DNA of 64,000 nucleotides, taken from contig CANGDH010000002.1 in the NCBI GenBank assembly GCA_947452555.1, forward strand, positions 248,001 through 312,000, written 5' to 3'. Numbering within the stretch: the first letter of the stretch is position 1; each line of letters begins with the position of its first letter. Below the pieces are notes generated by a model that was not told the origin of the DNA, did no database searches, and saw nothing but the letters and a program-made list of their open reading frames with translations. This document shows, in pieces, positions 1 to 7,112 of the stretch. This stretch comes from Bacteroidota bacterium. Lineage in GTDB: Bacteria > Bacteroidota > Bacteroidia > Chitinophagales > Chitinophagaceae. Both the position numbers and the translations under genes were made by a program.

Positions 1-144
1 GTCATATAAAAGTTTTGTCATTTTCTTTTTTAAACTCTCTATTGTTTTACCATAGTCTACCATTAAATTATCTTCAAAAAACACGCGTCCCCAAAATCCT
101 TTATCGTCTACTGACTCTAGTATTATTGGTATTTTCTTTTTCAT
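1..144 (-). CDS. hicB: HicB-family antitoxin, partial (3' end outside window)
   Basis: The reading frame starts with an ATG at 144 and stays open for 48 codons to the window edge, so the C-terminus is missing. The visible part begins MKKKIPIILESVDDKGFWGR and continues with a Gly-Lys-Thr turn and a Lys-rich helix. This fits the partly degraded RNase H-like N-terminal domain of HicB antitoxins. It lies two bases downstream of hicA in the usual hicA-hicB order. In the family, HicB binds and neutralises HicA and represses its own operon through a C-terminal DNA-binding domain; here that domain, HTH or RHH, cannot be seen. The identification leans on the partner gene, since the fragment alone is weakly diagnostic. 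Confidence 0.62.
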   Translation of the reverse strand, partial: MKKKIPIILESVDDKGFWGRVFFEDNLMVDYGKTIESLKKKMTKLLYD

Positions 145-146
145 AA

Positions 147-338
147 TTATTTAATATTTAAACCTGCTTGTTTTAAAATAGATTTTAATGTATTTAATTT
201 TATATCTTTTTTCCCATGTATTGAAATTGTTACTTTCCCTTTTTTTGTTGGGTGCACAAACTGTTGATGACTTCCCTTTTGTGTTTTAAGTAACCACCCG
301 TCTTTTAGTATAATCCGCTCAAGCTGTTTCGCATTCAT
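147..338 (-). CDS. hicA: HicA-family mRNA interferase toxin
   Basis: This 63-residue protein has the hallmarks of the HicA/YcfA double-stranded RNA-binding-fold toxins: an N-terminal MNAKQLERIILKDGW helix, then the central GSHQQFVHP motif whose first His is the family's catalytic residue, and a C-terminal IKLNTLKSILKQAGL helix. The length is normal for HicA. Family members cleave mRNA in a translation-dependent way and are held inactive by HicB, which follows after two bases. A perfect 10-bp-arm inverted repeat lies just upstream of the start and overlaps the likely promoter, which suggests autoregulation. The gene looks intact. Confidence 0.85.
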   Translation of the reverse strand: MNAKQLERIILKDGWLLKTQKGSHQQFVHPTKKGKVTISIHGKKDIKLNTLKSILKQAGLNIK

Positions 339-354
339 AGTAAACTACATTATA

Positions 355-376
355 AAGGTAACAAAATTGTTACCTT
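355..376. promoter_or_regulatory. Palindromic operator overlapping the hicAB promoter
   Basis: The arms AAGGTAACAA and TTGTTACCTT match perfectly around a 2-nt centre. The proximal arm runs into a TACCTTTA element on the minus strand, a one-mismatch form of the Bacteroidota -7 box TAnnTTTG, about 17 bases before the hicA ATG. A repressor bound here would block the promoter. HicB is the obvious candidate, but that is inference from position. Confidence 0.6.
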
Positions 377-450
377 CTAAAATAAGTTTTAAATAAATAT
401 TTTTTAAACGTATTTATACTTCTAGTATCTTAGAAAATAAACTCAATAAA

Positions 451-480
451 AAAAGCCCTTAATAAACGTTAAGGGCTTTT
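451..480. terminator. Bidirectional Rho-independent terminator between nadD and hicA
   Basis: A 12-bp perfect stem (AAAAGCCCTTAA with TTAAGGGCTTTT) surrounds a 6-nt loop, flanked by A and T runs on both sides. On the minus strand it ends the feoA-nadD transcript and separates it from hicAB. Confidence 0.85.
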
Positions 481-501
481 AAATATTTTTCCATCGTGCT
501 T

Positions 502-1107
502 TTAATCCTTCTTTACATCAAAAACTTTCGCGTTTTCTTCCTTAAAATAATTATTATCTTCAATTTCTTGACGCACTTTTTCTGGTACTAAATAGCGAAT
601 AGTGATTCCTGCTTTGCGGTTATTACGTATCAGTGTAGCAGATAGTTCTAGCATGGGTGCTTCTAAATAAATAAGGTCTGCACCATAAGTATCTGTGATT
701 TCATAACCGGGACGACGGTAAACAATAAAACGATAATTTTTTTTAAGTGTTTCAAAATTTTTCCATTTTGGCAAATTCTGAAAACTATCTCCACCCATTA
801 TTACATAAAACTCATGCTGAGGATATTGCTCTTGTAAATAAGTAAGTGTATCAATAGTGTAAGAGGGTTTCGGCAATTTAAATTCAATATCTGAAATCCT
901 TAATTGTGGATCATCTTCAATTGCTAATTGTGCCAAATGGAGTCTATCATATTCATTTAATAAACTGCTCTGTGGTTTGTGTGGATTCTGTGGAGACACC
1001 ACCAACCATACTTGTTTTAAATCGGAATGATTCGCAATATAACTAGCCACCATCAAATGTCCGTGATGAATAGGATTAAAAGAACCGAAAAACAAACCAA
1101 TTTTCAT
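502..1107 (-). CDS. nadD: Nicotinate-nucleotide adenylyltransferase
   Basis: NadD transfers AMP from ATP to nicotinate mononucleotide, giving deamido-NAD in cytosolic NAD synthesis. The nucleotidyltransferase N-terminus MKIGLFFGSFNPIHHGHL carries the (H/T)xGH ATP-binding signature at about residues 14-17, and the late LSATLIR sequence matches the family ISxTxIR motif. The frame is open seven codons further upstream to 1128, but the family begins at the Met used here (ATG at 1107), giving 201 residues, a normal length. It follows feoA on the same strand and is closed by the terminator at 451-480. The window also holds pnuC and a NadR-type kinase, a separate salvage route to NAD. Confidence 0.93.
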   Translation of the reverse strand: MKIGLFFGSFNPIHHGHLMVASYIANHSDLKQVWLVVSPQNPHKPQSSLLNEYDRLHLAQLAIEDDPQLRISDIEFKLPKPSYTIDTLTYLQEQYPQHEFYVIMGGDSFQNLPKWKNFETLKKNYRFIVYRRPGYEITDTYGADLIYLEAPMLELSATLIRNNRKAGITIRYLVPEKVRQEIEDNNYFKEENAKVFDVKKD

Positions 1108-1135
1108 AATTAACTTATTGAATATCAATGATTTA

Positions 1136-1363
1136 TTATAATTTTGGGCCTACTATAATACTTTCTGCTTCGTCGTTTCTAAGGCTTAACTGATATCCTG
1201 CAACTGATATTGAAATAGGATCACCCAACGGAGCTATTTGCTCCACGGTGATTAATTCACCCGGTATGCAGCCCATCTCCATTAGTTTTAAAAAGATATC
1301 ATCGTTTTCAAAAGAATGTATCACACCAGACTCCCCAATTTTAAGATCAGATAGTTTCTTCAT
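1136..1363 (-). CDS. feoA: FeoA-domain ferrous iron transport accessory protein
   Basis: A 75-residue stand-alone FeoA domain with an SH3-like fold. Typical features are the KLSDLKIGESGVI opening, the LMEMGCIPGELITV core with the conserved Met-Gly turn, the PLGDPISISVAGYQLSLR strand region, and the Ala-Glu-Ile/Val finish. FeoA proteins are cytosolic partners of the ferrous iron permease FeoB. No feoB is in the window, so a link to iron uptake is inferred from family only. It is preceded by a clear -7 box (TATCTTTG at 1374-1381) and lies 28 bases upstream of the nadD start, so both may share one transcript. Confidence 0.85.
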   Translation of the reverse strand: MKKLSDLKIGESGVIHSFENDDIFLKLMEMGCIPGELITVEQIAPLGDPISISVAGYQLSLRNDEAESIIVGPKL

Positions 1364-1373
1364 AATTATATTG

Positions 1374-1381
1374 CAAAGATA
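1374..1381 (-). promoter_or_regulatory. -7 promoter element for feoA (nadD)
   Basis: TATCTTTG on the minus strand matches the Bacteroidota TAnnTTTG box exactly and ends 10 bases before the feoA ATG, which implies a very short 5' leader. Confidence 0.6.
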
Positions 1382-1493
1382 GTTTCCTTTATTATCATAC
1401 GCTTACGAAATTTGGAGCAATAATAGGGGCATTAAATTCGTATATATTTAGGAGACAATCTTTTATATACTTGAGCATATACCCTTTATAATA

Positions 1494-1925
1494 ATGAGCA
1501 TATCTTTTAACAAGGCAGATAAGTCTGCAACACTGGCCAATAGAGCCGCTTTAAAATCTTTTCTAGAAAAGCAGATAAAGAAGGAGGGGTTATTAATTGA
1601 AAACCTGCAGTACGTTTTCTGCTCTGATAAGTACTTGCTAGACATTAATAAACAGTTTTTAGCACATGATTACTATACAGATATCATCAGCTTTGATCTA
1701 TCTGAACAAAAAGGACAATTAATAGGAGAGATATATATAAGTGTGGATAGGGTAAAAGAGAATGCTAAATCCGTTAAGACCACACAGGGAAATGAATTAT
1801 TACGTGTAATCTTCCACGGTGCTTTACATTTTTGTGGTTATAAAGACAAGAAGCCAGCGGATGTAAAACTAATGAGGAACATGGAAGATAGATGGCTGAA
1901 AGCTTATTTGAAAATTAGGGGATAG
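1494..1925 (+). CDS. ybeY: Endoribonuclease YbeY, rRNA maturation factor
   Basis: YbeY is a metal-dependent RNase acting in 16S rRNA 3' maturation and ribosome quality control in the cytosol. The metalloprotease-like signature HGALHFCGYKD begins at residue 108. His108 and His112 are the first two zinc ligands. The canonical third His (as in HGxLHLxGYDH) is replaced by Asp118; to my recollection this occurs in other Bacteroidota YbeY proteins too. Length, 143 residues, is normal. The stop codon overlaps the first parS-like half-site, and mnmG follows on the same strand after the palindrome cluster. It is divergent from feoA. Confidence 0.9.
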   Translation: MSISFNKADKSATLANRAALKSFLEKQIKKEGLLIENLQYVFCSDKYLLDINKQFLAHDYYTDIISFDLSEQKGQLIGEIYISVDRVKENAKSVKTTQGNELLRVIFHGALHFCGYKDKKPADVKLMRNMEDRWLKAYLKIRG

Positions 1926-1936
1926 AACGTTCCACG
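1922..1936. other. Degenerate parS-like half-site
   Basis: The 15 bases ATAGAACGTTCCACG are identical to the reverse complement of the right half of the palindrome at 1971-2000 (positions 1985-1999). After that the match decays (AGAAGG instead of TGGAAC). It overlaps the ybeY stop codon. It could be a decayed or low-affinity ParB site. Confidence 0.4.
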
Positions 1937-1939
1937 AGA

Positions 1940-1954
1940 AGGTGCATAGCACCT
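1940..1954. other. Small hairpin downstream of ybeY
   Basis: AGGTGC and GCACCT form a 6-bp stem around a 3-nt ATA loop, with an AAAATTTT stretch a few bases later. It could be a weak ybeY terminator. There is no proper U-run. Confidence 0.3.
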
Positions 1955-1970
1955 GATGCTAGAAAATTTT

Positions 1971-2000
1971 AATAGAATGTTCCACGTGGAACGTTCTATT
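1971..2000. other. parS-like 30-bp palindrome, site 1
   Basis: A 30-bp inverted repeat with no loop and only one mismatched pair, centred on GTTCCACGTGGAAC. The inner 16-mer TGTTCCACGTGGAACG (1978-1993) differs at one end base from the TGTTCCACGTGGAACA type of ParB-binding parS site. A loop-free palindrome with CACGTG at the centre is typical of a dimer-binding DNA site, not of an RNA terminator; there is no T-run. ParA/ParB genes are not in the window. Confidence 0.7.
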
Positions 2001-2026
2001 ATCATAGTAATGAAATGAGGAATTTA

Positions 2027-2058
2027 TTTAAAAGTGTTCCATGTGGAACACTTTTAAA
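2027..2058. other. parS-like 32-bp palindrome, site 2
   Basis: A 32-bp inverted repeat with 15-bp perfect arms around a central T-G mismatch. The inner 16-mer TGTTCCATGTGGAACA (2035-2050) is a one-base variant of the parS-type core at site 1. The flanks (TTTAAAAG) differ from site 1 (AATAGAA), so only the core is shared. That points to selection on the core sequence. It lies just upstream of the mnmG -7 box, so a bound protein could affect mnmG expression. Confidence 0.65.
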
Positions 2059-2071
2059 TACAAATCAAACT

Positions 2072-2079
2072 TATCTTTG
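2072..2079 (+). promoter_or_regulatory. -7 promoter element for mnmG
   Basis: TATCTTTG matches the Bacteroidota -7 consensus and ends 7 bases before the ATG at 2087. Transcription would begin at or within a few bases of the start codon, supporting 2087 over the upstream ATG at 2015, which would lie upstream of the promoter. Confidence 0.65.
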
Positions 2080-2086
2080 CAATCTT

Positions 2087-3955
2087 ATGTTTCCAAAATA
2101 CAATGTCATAGTAGTAGGTGCTGGCCACGCAGGTTGTGAGGCAGCAGCAGCAGCGGCGAATATGGGTAGTAAAGTACTCTTAGTAACCATGAATATGCAA
2201 ACCATTGCCCAAATGAGTTGTAACCCAGCTATGGGTGGAATTGCTAAAGGTCAAATTGTTCGCGAGATTGATGCACTGGGTGGATATAGTGGAATTGTAT
2301 CAGACTTAAGTACCATTCAATTTAGAATGTTAAATAAGAGTAAGGGACCAGCAATGTGGAGTCCGAGAACACAAAATGATAGACACTTGTTTGCTAGCAA
2401 GTGGAGAGAGATGCTAGAACAAACACCTAATGTTGATTTTTATCAAGATTCGGTACAAGAACTAATCATAAGAAACGGAAAAGCTTGTGGAGTTAAAACA
2501 AGCTTAGGACATTTAATAGAATCGGATGCTGTCATTATAACTAGCGGAACCTTCCTTAATGGAATTATGCATATTGGAGAGAAGCAAATTGGAGGTGGTC
2601 GTGTAGCTGAAAAAGCAGCTACAGGAATTACTGAACAATTAGTTTCATTTGGTTTAGAGTCTGATAGATTAAAAACAGGCACACCACCAAGGGTTGACGG
2701 TCGTAGTTTGGACTATTCTAAAATGGAAGAACAGAAAGGAGACGAAGAAGTAGTAGGCTTTTCTTATTTAAATATTCCTAAAGTTAAACCGGAAAACCAA
2801 CGTTCTTGTTGGATTACTTATACCGATACCATTGTTCATGATATATTAAAGACAGGATTTGATCGCAGCCCAATGTATGCTGGTCGTATTGAAGGTGTTG
2901 GACCAAGATACTGTCCTAGTATTGAAGATAAAATAAATAGATTCGCAGATAGAGAAAGACATCAATTATTCGTTGAGCCAGAGGGTTGGAATACGGTGGA
3001 AGTGTATGTAAACGGATTTAGTACTAGCTTACCAGAAGAGGTACAATACGAAGCACTTCGTAGAGTTCCTGGTTTTGAAAATGCTAGAATGTTCCGACCT
3101 GGTTACGCGATAGAATACGACTTCTTTCAACCAACTCAATTGAGATATACCTTAGAAACAAAAGCCATCGACAGCTTATATTTCGCTGGTCAGATAAACG
3201 GAACAACAGGATATGAAGAAGCAGCATGCCAAGGAATTATGGCAGGAATGAACGCTCATTTAAAAGTGAATCACGTAGATCCTTTTATATTACAAAGAAG
3301 TGATGCCTATATTGGAGTCTTGATAGATGACTTAATAGGAAAGGGTACAAATGAACCTTATCGAATGTTTACCTCCCGTGCAGAGTTCAGAACTTTATTA
3401 AGACAGGATAATGCGGATCTACGATTAACAGAACTTTCCTATAAATTAGGGTTGGCTTCTGAAGAACGTATGTATAGAGTGACAGAGAAAACAAATCATG
3501 TTTCTGAAATAATAGGTATTCTGAATACGCACTCAATAACACCAGAAGAAATCAATGAATTCCTTGGTACCATTGACTCTGCAGCTACAACCGAAAAACA
3601 AAAAGCATCCAAATTAGTGTTGAGACCAAATATTAGTTTGCAACAAATTTTAGATAATAGCGTAACATTAACAGAAAAATTACAAGGGAAAGAAACAGAA
3701 TATTTAGAACAAGCCGAGATTCAAGTCAAATACGAACGATATATTGAAAAAGAAAAAGAGATTGTAGAACGTATGGCTGCTCTAGAAAATAAAATTATAC
3801 CCGATACATTTGATTACGATAAGGTATCCGCTTTGTCAATCGAAGCAATGCAAAAATTCAAAAAAATTAGACCTGTTACTTTAGGACAAGCTAGTAGAAT
3901 TAGTGGTGTAAATCCAAGTGATATTCAAATATTAATGGTTTTCATGGGAAGGTAG
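2087..3955 (+). CDS. mnmG: tRNA uridine-5-carboxymethylaminomethyl modification enzyme MnmG (GidA)
   Basis: MnmG, with MnmE, installs the carboxymethylaminomethyl group at wobble U34 of several tRNAs using FAD, NADH and methylenetetrahydrofolate. The FAD-binding Rossmann motif VVGAGHAGCEAA starts near residue 9. GidA signatures follow, including MSCNPAMGGIAKGQ, KGPAMWSPRTQ, LKTGTPPRVDGR and a C-terminal helical domain ending in RISGVNPSDIQILMVF. The start at 2087 gives 622 residues, the normal length. An in-frame ATG at 2015 would add 24 unrelated residues read through the parS-like palindrome, so it is rejected. In many bacteria gidA lies near the origin and the par genes; here the parS-like sites sit directly upstream. 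Confidence 0.96.
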   Translation: MFPKYNVIVVGAGHAGCEAAAAAANMGSKVLLVTMNMQTIAQMSCNPAMGGIAKGQIVREIDALGGYSGIVSDLSTIQFRMLNKSKGPAMWSPRTQNDRHLFASKWREMLEQTPNVDFYQDSVQELIIRNGKACGVKTSLGHLIESDAVIITSGTFLNGIMHIGEKQIGGGRVAEKAATGITEQLVSFGLESDRLKTGTPPRVDGRSLDYSKMEEQKGDEEVVGFSYLNIPKVKPENQRSCWITYTDTIVHDILKTGFDRSPMYAGRIEGVGPRYCPSIEDKINRFADRERHQLFVEPEGWNTVEVYVNGFSTSLPEEVQYEALRRVPGFENARMFRPGYAIEYDFFQPTQLRYTLETKAIDSLYFAGQINGTTGYEEAACQGIMAGMNAHLKVNHVDPFILQRSDAYIGVLIDDLIGKGTNEPYRMFTSRAEFRTLLRQDNADLRLTELSYKLGLASEERMYRVTEKTNHVSEIIGILNTHSITPEEINEFLGTIDSAATTEKQKASKLVLRPNISLQQILDNSVTLTEKLQGKETEYLEQAEIQVKYERYIEKEKEIVERMAALENKIIPDTFDYDKVSALSIEAMQKFKKIRPVTLGQASRISGVNPSDIQILMVFMGR

Positions 3956-4088
3956 TATTTACCAAATGTCATAATATCAATACTCCCACTTATCAAAAAA
4001 AATATAAACACTTTAATTTAAAACGCTTAATTCAGTAGCTTTAGTACTATTCTTATAAAGTATAAATAAACAACAAAATTATCAGCGT

Positions 4089-7000
4089 ATGAGGAGGATT
4101 ATTTTCTCTCTCTTCCTATTAGTAGTTGGGATAACTGTGTTCGCACAAGAATCTTTTCCTATCAATGGCATTAGAGATGTTAGAGCAGGAATGTATGCGT
4201 TTACAAATGCTACAATCATTCAAAACGAAAGTGTGAAATTTGAAAAAGCCACTTTAGTAATTAAACAAGGGAAAATTATCGCCATAGGCGTTAACGTAAA
4301 TATTCCTAAAGAAGCAATCGTAGTAGATTGTGCAGGTAAATTTATATACCCTTCTTTCATTGATCCTTTTACAGATTATGGTGCAGGTACTCCTAAAAGA
4401 AATGCGGGTGGTTTTAACTATGGTGCACCGGCACAGTTTAGTTCAAACAAGATTGGTGCCTATAACTGGAACCAAGCTATTAAACCAGAAGTAAATGCTG
4501 CAGAAAGTTTTAACGTGGACGAAACAACAGCAGGCGGATATAGAGCAAATGGTTTTGGAACCGTATTCACACACGTGAAAGATGGTATAGCTCGTGGAAC
4601 AGGTGCGGTGGTAACATTAGCCAGTGGAAGTGCAAATGCTGCAATGATAAAAACAAAAGCTGCTGCAGTTTATTCATTCGATAAAGGAACTTCAACACAA
4701 TCATACCCTGCAAGCTTAATGGGAAGTATCGCATTATTGCGCCAAACTTATATGGATGCAAAATGGTATCAAACTAAACCTATTAATGAAGGGGTAAACC
4801 TTTCATTGGAAGCAATAAATAATAATACTGCATTACCTCAAATATTTAGTGCGGACGATAAATGGTCTACCTTAAGAGCGGATAGAGTTGGAGACGAAGC
4901 AGGGATACAATATATTATTAAAGGAGGAGAGAATGGATATCAAAGAATTGATGAGTTAGTAAAAACAAAAGCTTCTTTTATAGTTGGAATTGACTTTCCT
5001 ATGGCACTAGATGTAGAAGATGCAAACGATGCACGTTTTGTTTCTTTAGCAGATATGAAACATTGGGAATTAGCACCAACAAATCCTGCCGCATTTGAAA
5101 AAGCAAATATTAACTTTAGTATTAGTTCAGCCGACATGAAGGATAGTAAAAACTTCTTACCAAATATTAGAAAAGCAATTCAATATGGGTTGTCTGAAAC
5201 AAAAGCATTAGAAGCTTTAACAAAAACACCTGCAACACAATTAGGCGTATATGATCAAGTGGGTTCTTTAGAAAACGGTAAATTAGCAAACTTCATTATA
5301 ACAACAGAACCGATATTTTCTAGTAATGCAAAAATTATAGAGAACTGGATACAAGGAAACAAATATGAAGTAAATGCAGCTGAATGGGTAAACTTAGCCG
5401 GTAAATATAAATTGACAATAAATAATGCTGGTAACAAAACAGATTATGCCGTAGAGTTGAAAAAAGACTTATCTGCTTCTATTATTGGTGCGGATACCTT
5501 AACAGCTAAAATTAGTTTAAACGAATCTTTAATAAAAATTAGCTTCCCCGAGAAAAAAGGGAAAGCAGCAGAAAACATTCGTTTAAGTGGTGCTATTGTA
5601 GGTGCTGATATGACAGGATTTGGAACAGACGCTAAGGGTGCAAAAATAACTTGGACTGCAAGTTTGGTAGGACCTTTAGTAGTAGTGGTAGAAACAAAGA
5701 AAGCAGCTGATTCTATAAAATTAATTTCTAAAGTAACCTTCCCTTTTGTGGGACTAGGTAACGAAGTGATTCCTCAACAAGAAACCATCTTAATAAAAAA
5801 TGCAACGGTTTGGACCAACGAGAAAGAAGGGATTTTACAAAATACAGATGTATTATTAAAAGCAGGTAAAATTACAAAGATTGGTAAAAGTATAACAGAC
5901 GCTGCGTCTCGCACTATTGATGGTACTGGTAAATATTTAAGTGCTGGTATTATTGACGAGCATTCTCATATTGGCGCATTGTCAATAAACGAAGGTGCAC
6001 AGTCTGTTACCTCTGAAGTTCGTATTGGTGATAATATGAATCCAGAAGACATCAATATTTACCGTCAATTAAGTGGCGGTGTTACAACTTCTCATATTTT
6101 ACATGGAAGTGCTAACACTATTGGTGGTCAAACACAACTAATTAAATTACGTTGGGGTGCATCAGACGAGGGTATCAAATTTGGAGGTAATGATCCATTC
6201 ATAAAATTTGCTTTAGGGGAAAACGTTAAGCGTACAACCTCTTCTAATAATAATAGATATCCAGATACAAGAATGGGTGTTGAAGAAGTATTAACCGATG
6301 CTTTTGATAGAGCGGTAGATTATCAAAAAGCAATCAAAGCAAATCCTAATACAAGAAAAGATTTAGAATTAGATGCTATTTCAGAAATTATGAATAAGAA
6401 GCGTTTCATTACTTGTCACTCTTATGTACAAACTGAAATTACTTATGCAATGCGTGCAGTAGAAAAATTTAAAGCACAGGGTTATGATTTTAATATTAAC
6501 ACATTTACACATATTTTAGATGGTTATAAAGTAGCCGACAAAATGAAATTGCATGGTGCTAATGTTGCTACCTTCTCTGATTGGTTTAATTATAAAACAG
6601 AGGTACAAGACGCGACATCTTATAATGCAGCAATTATGCAGAAGGTAGGATTAAATACTTCGATTAATTCAGATGATGCAGAAATGGCACGTCGTTTAAA
6701 TCAAGAAGCTGGAAAGATTGTAAAATATGGTGGTGTTTCTGAAGAAGAAGCATTCAAAATGGTTACATTAAATCCAGCAAAGGCTTTACATATTGATAAC
6801 AAAGTAGGAAGTATTAAAGTTGGTAAAGATGCTGACGTTGTATTGTGGTCAGAAAATCCATTAAGCATTTATGCAAAATCTTTATATACCATTGTAGACG
6901 GTACCGTTTATTTTGATAGAGAAAAAGATGCTGCACAAAGAATTAAAATTGCAAGCGAAAGAACCAAGTTGATACAAAAAATGTTAGGTGATAAGAAAGC

Positions 7001-7109
7001 AGGCGCTCCTACAAAACCAGCTACACCAAGCTATCAAACAGTTTTACAATGTGGAGATCATGAACACGAAGATCATTTAGCAACTATTTACGAATCTCAA
7101 AATAACTAA
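4089..7109 (+). CDS. Secreted tandem amidohydrolase-family protein (N-domain degenerate)
   Basis: The N-terminus MRRIIFSLFLLVVGITVFAQ is a signal peptide, so the protein is exported. Two amidohydrolase (imidazolonepropionase-like) units follow in tandem. The first, to about residue 430, has the composite beta fold (ATLVIKQGKIIAIG) but reads PSFIDPFTDYG where HxH should be, and so lacks its metal site. The second, from about residue 575, keeps HSH at 625-627 (GIIDEHSHIG), later His residues in CHSY and FTHIL, and an Asp in INSDDAE, so it should be catalytic. A tail of about 30 residues ends in a His-rich stretch (CGDHEHEDH). The substrate cannot be predicted. The next gene, 3 bases downstream, encodes a shorter relative. 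Confidence 0.8.
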   Translation: MRRIIFSLFLLVVGITVFAQESFPINGIRDVRAGMYAFTNATIIQNESVKFEKATLVIKQGKIIAIGVNVNIPKEAIVVDCAGKFIYPSFIDPFTDYGAGTPKRNAGGFNYGAPAQFSSNKIGAYNWNQAIKPEVNAAESFNVDETTAGGYRANGFGTVFTHVKDGIARGTGAVVTLASGSANAAMIKTKAAAVYSFDKGTSTQSYPASLMGSIALLRQTYMDAKWYQTKPINEGVNLSLEAINNNTALPQIFSADDKWSTLRADRVGDEAGIQYIIKGGENGYQRIDELVKTKASFIVGIDFPMALDVEDANDARFVSLADMKHWELAPTNPAAFEKANINFSISSADMKDSKNFLPNIRKAIQYGLSETKALEALTKTPATQLGVYDQVGSLENGKLANFIITTEPIFSSNAKIIENWIQGNKYEVNAAEWVNLAGKYKLTINNAGNKTDYAVELKKDLSASIIGADTLTAKISLNESLIKISFPEKKGKAAENIRLSGAIVGADMTGFGTDAKGAKITWTASLVGPLVVVVETKKAADSIKLISKVTFPFVGLGNEVIPQQETILIKNATVWTNEKEGILQNTDVLLKAGKITKIGKSITDAASRTIDGTGKYLSAGIIDEHSHIGALSINEGAQSVTSEVRIGDNMNPEDINIYRQLSGGVTTSHILHGSANTIGGQTQLIKLRWGASDEGIKFGGNDPFIKFALGENVKRTTSSNNNRYPDTRMGVEEVLTDAFDRAVDYQKAIKANPNTRKDLELDAISEIMNKKRFITCHSYVQTEITYAMRAVEKFKAQGYDFNINTFTHILDGYKVADKMKLHGANVATFSDWFNYKTEVQDATSYNAAIMQKVGLNTSINSDDAEMARRLNQEAGKIVKYGGVSEEEAFKMVTLNPAKALHIDNKVGSIKVGKDADVVLWSENPLSIYAKSLYTIVDGTVYFDREKDAAQRIKIASERTKLIQKMLGDKKAGAPTKPATPSYQTVLQCGDHEHEDHLATIYESQNN

Positions 7110-7112
7110 ACC

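Noticed and set aside
2015-2086. Longer mnmG beginning at the ATG at 2015
   Set aside because: It would translate through the parS-like palindrome and lies upstream of the -7 box; the added residues do not resemble the family.
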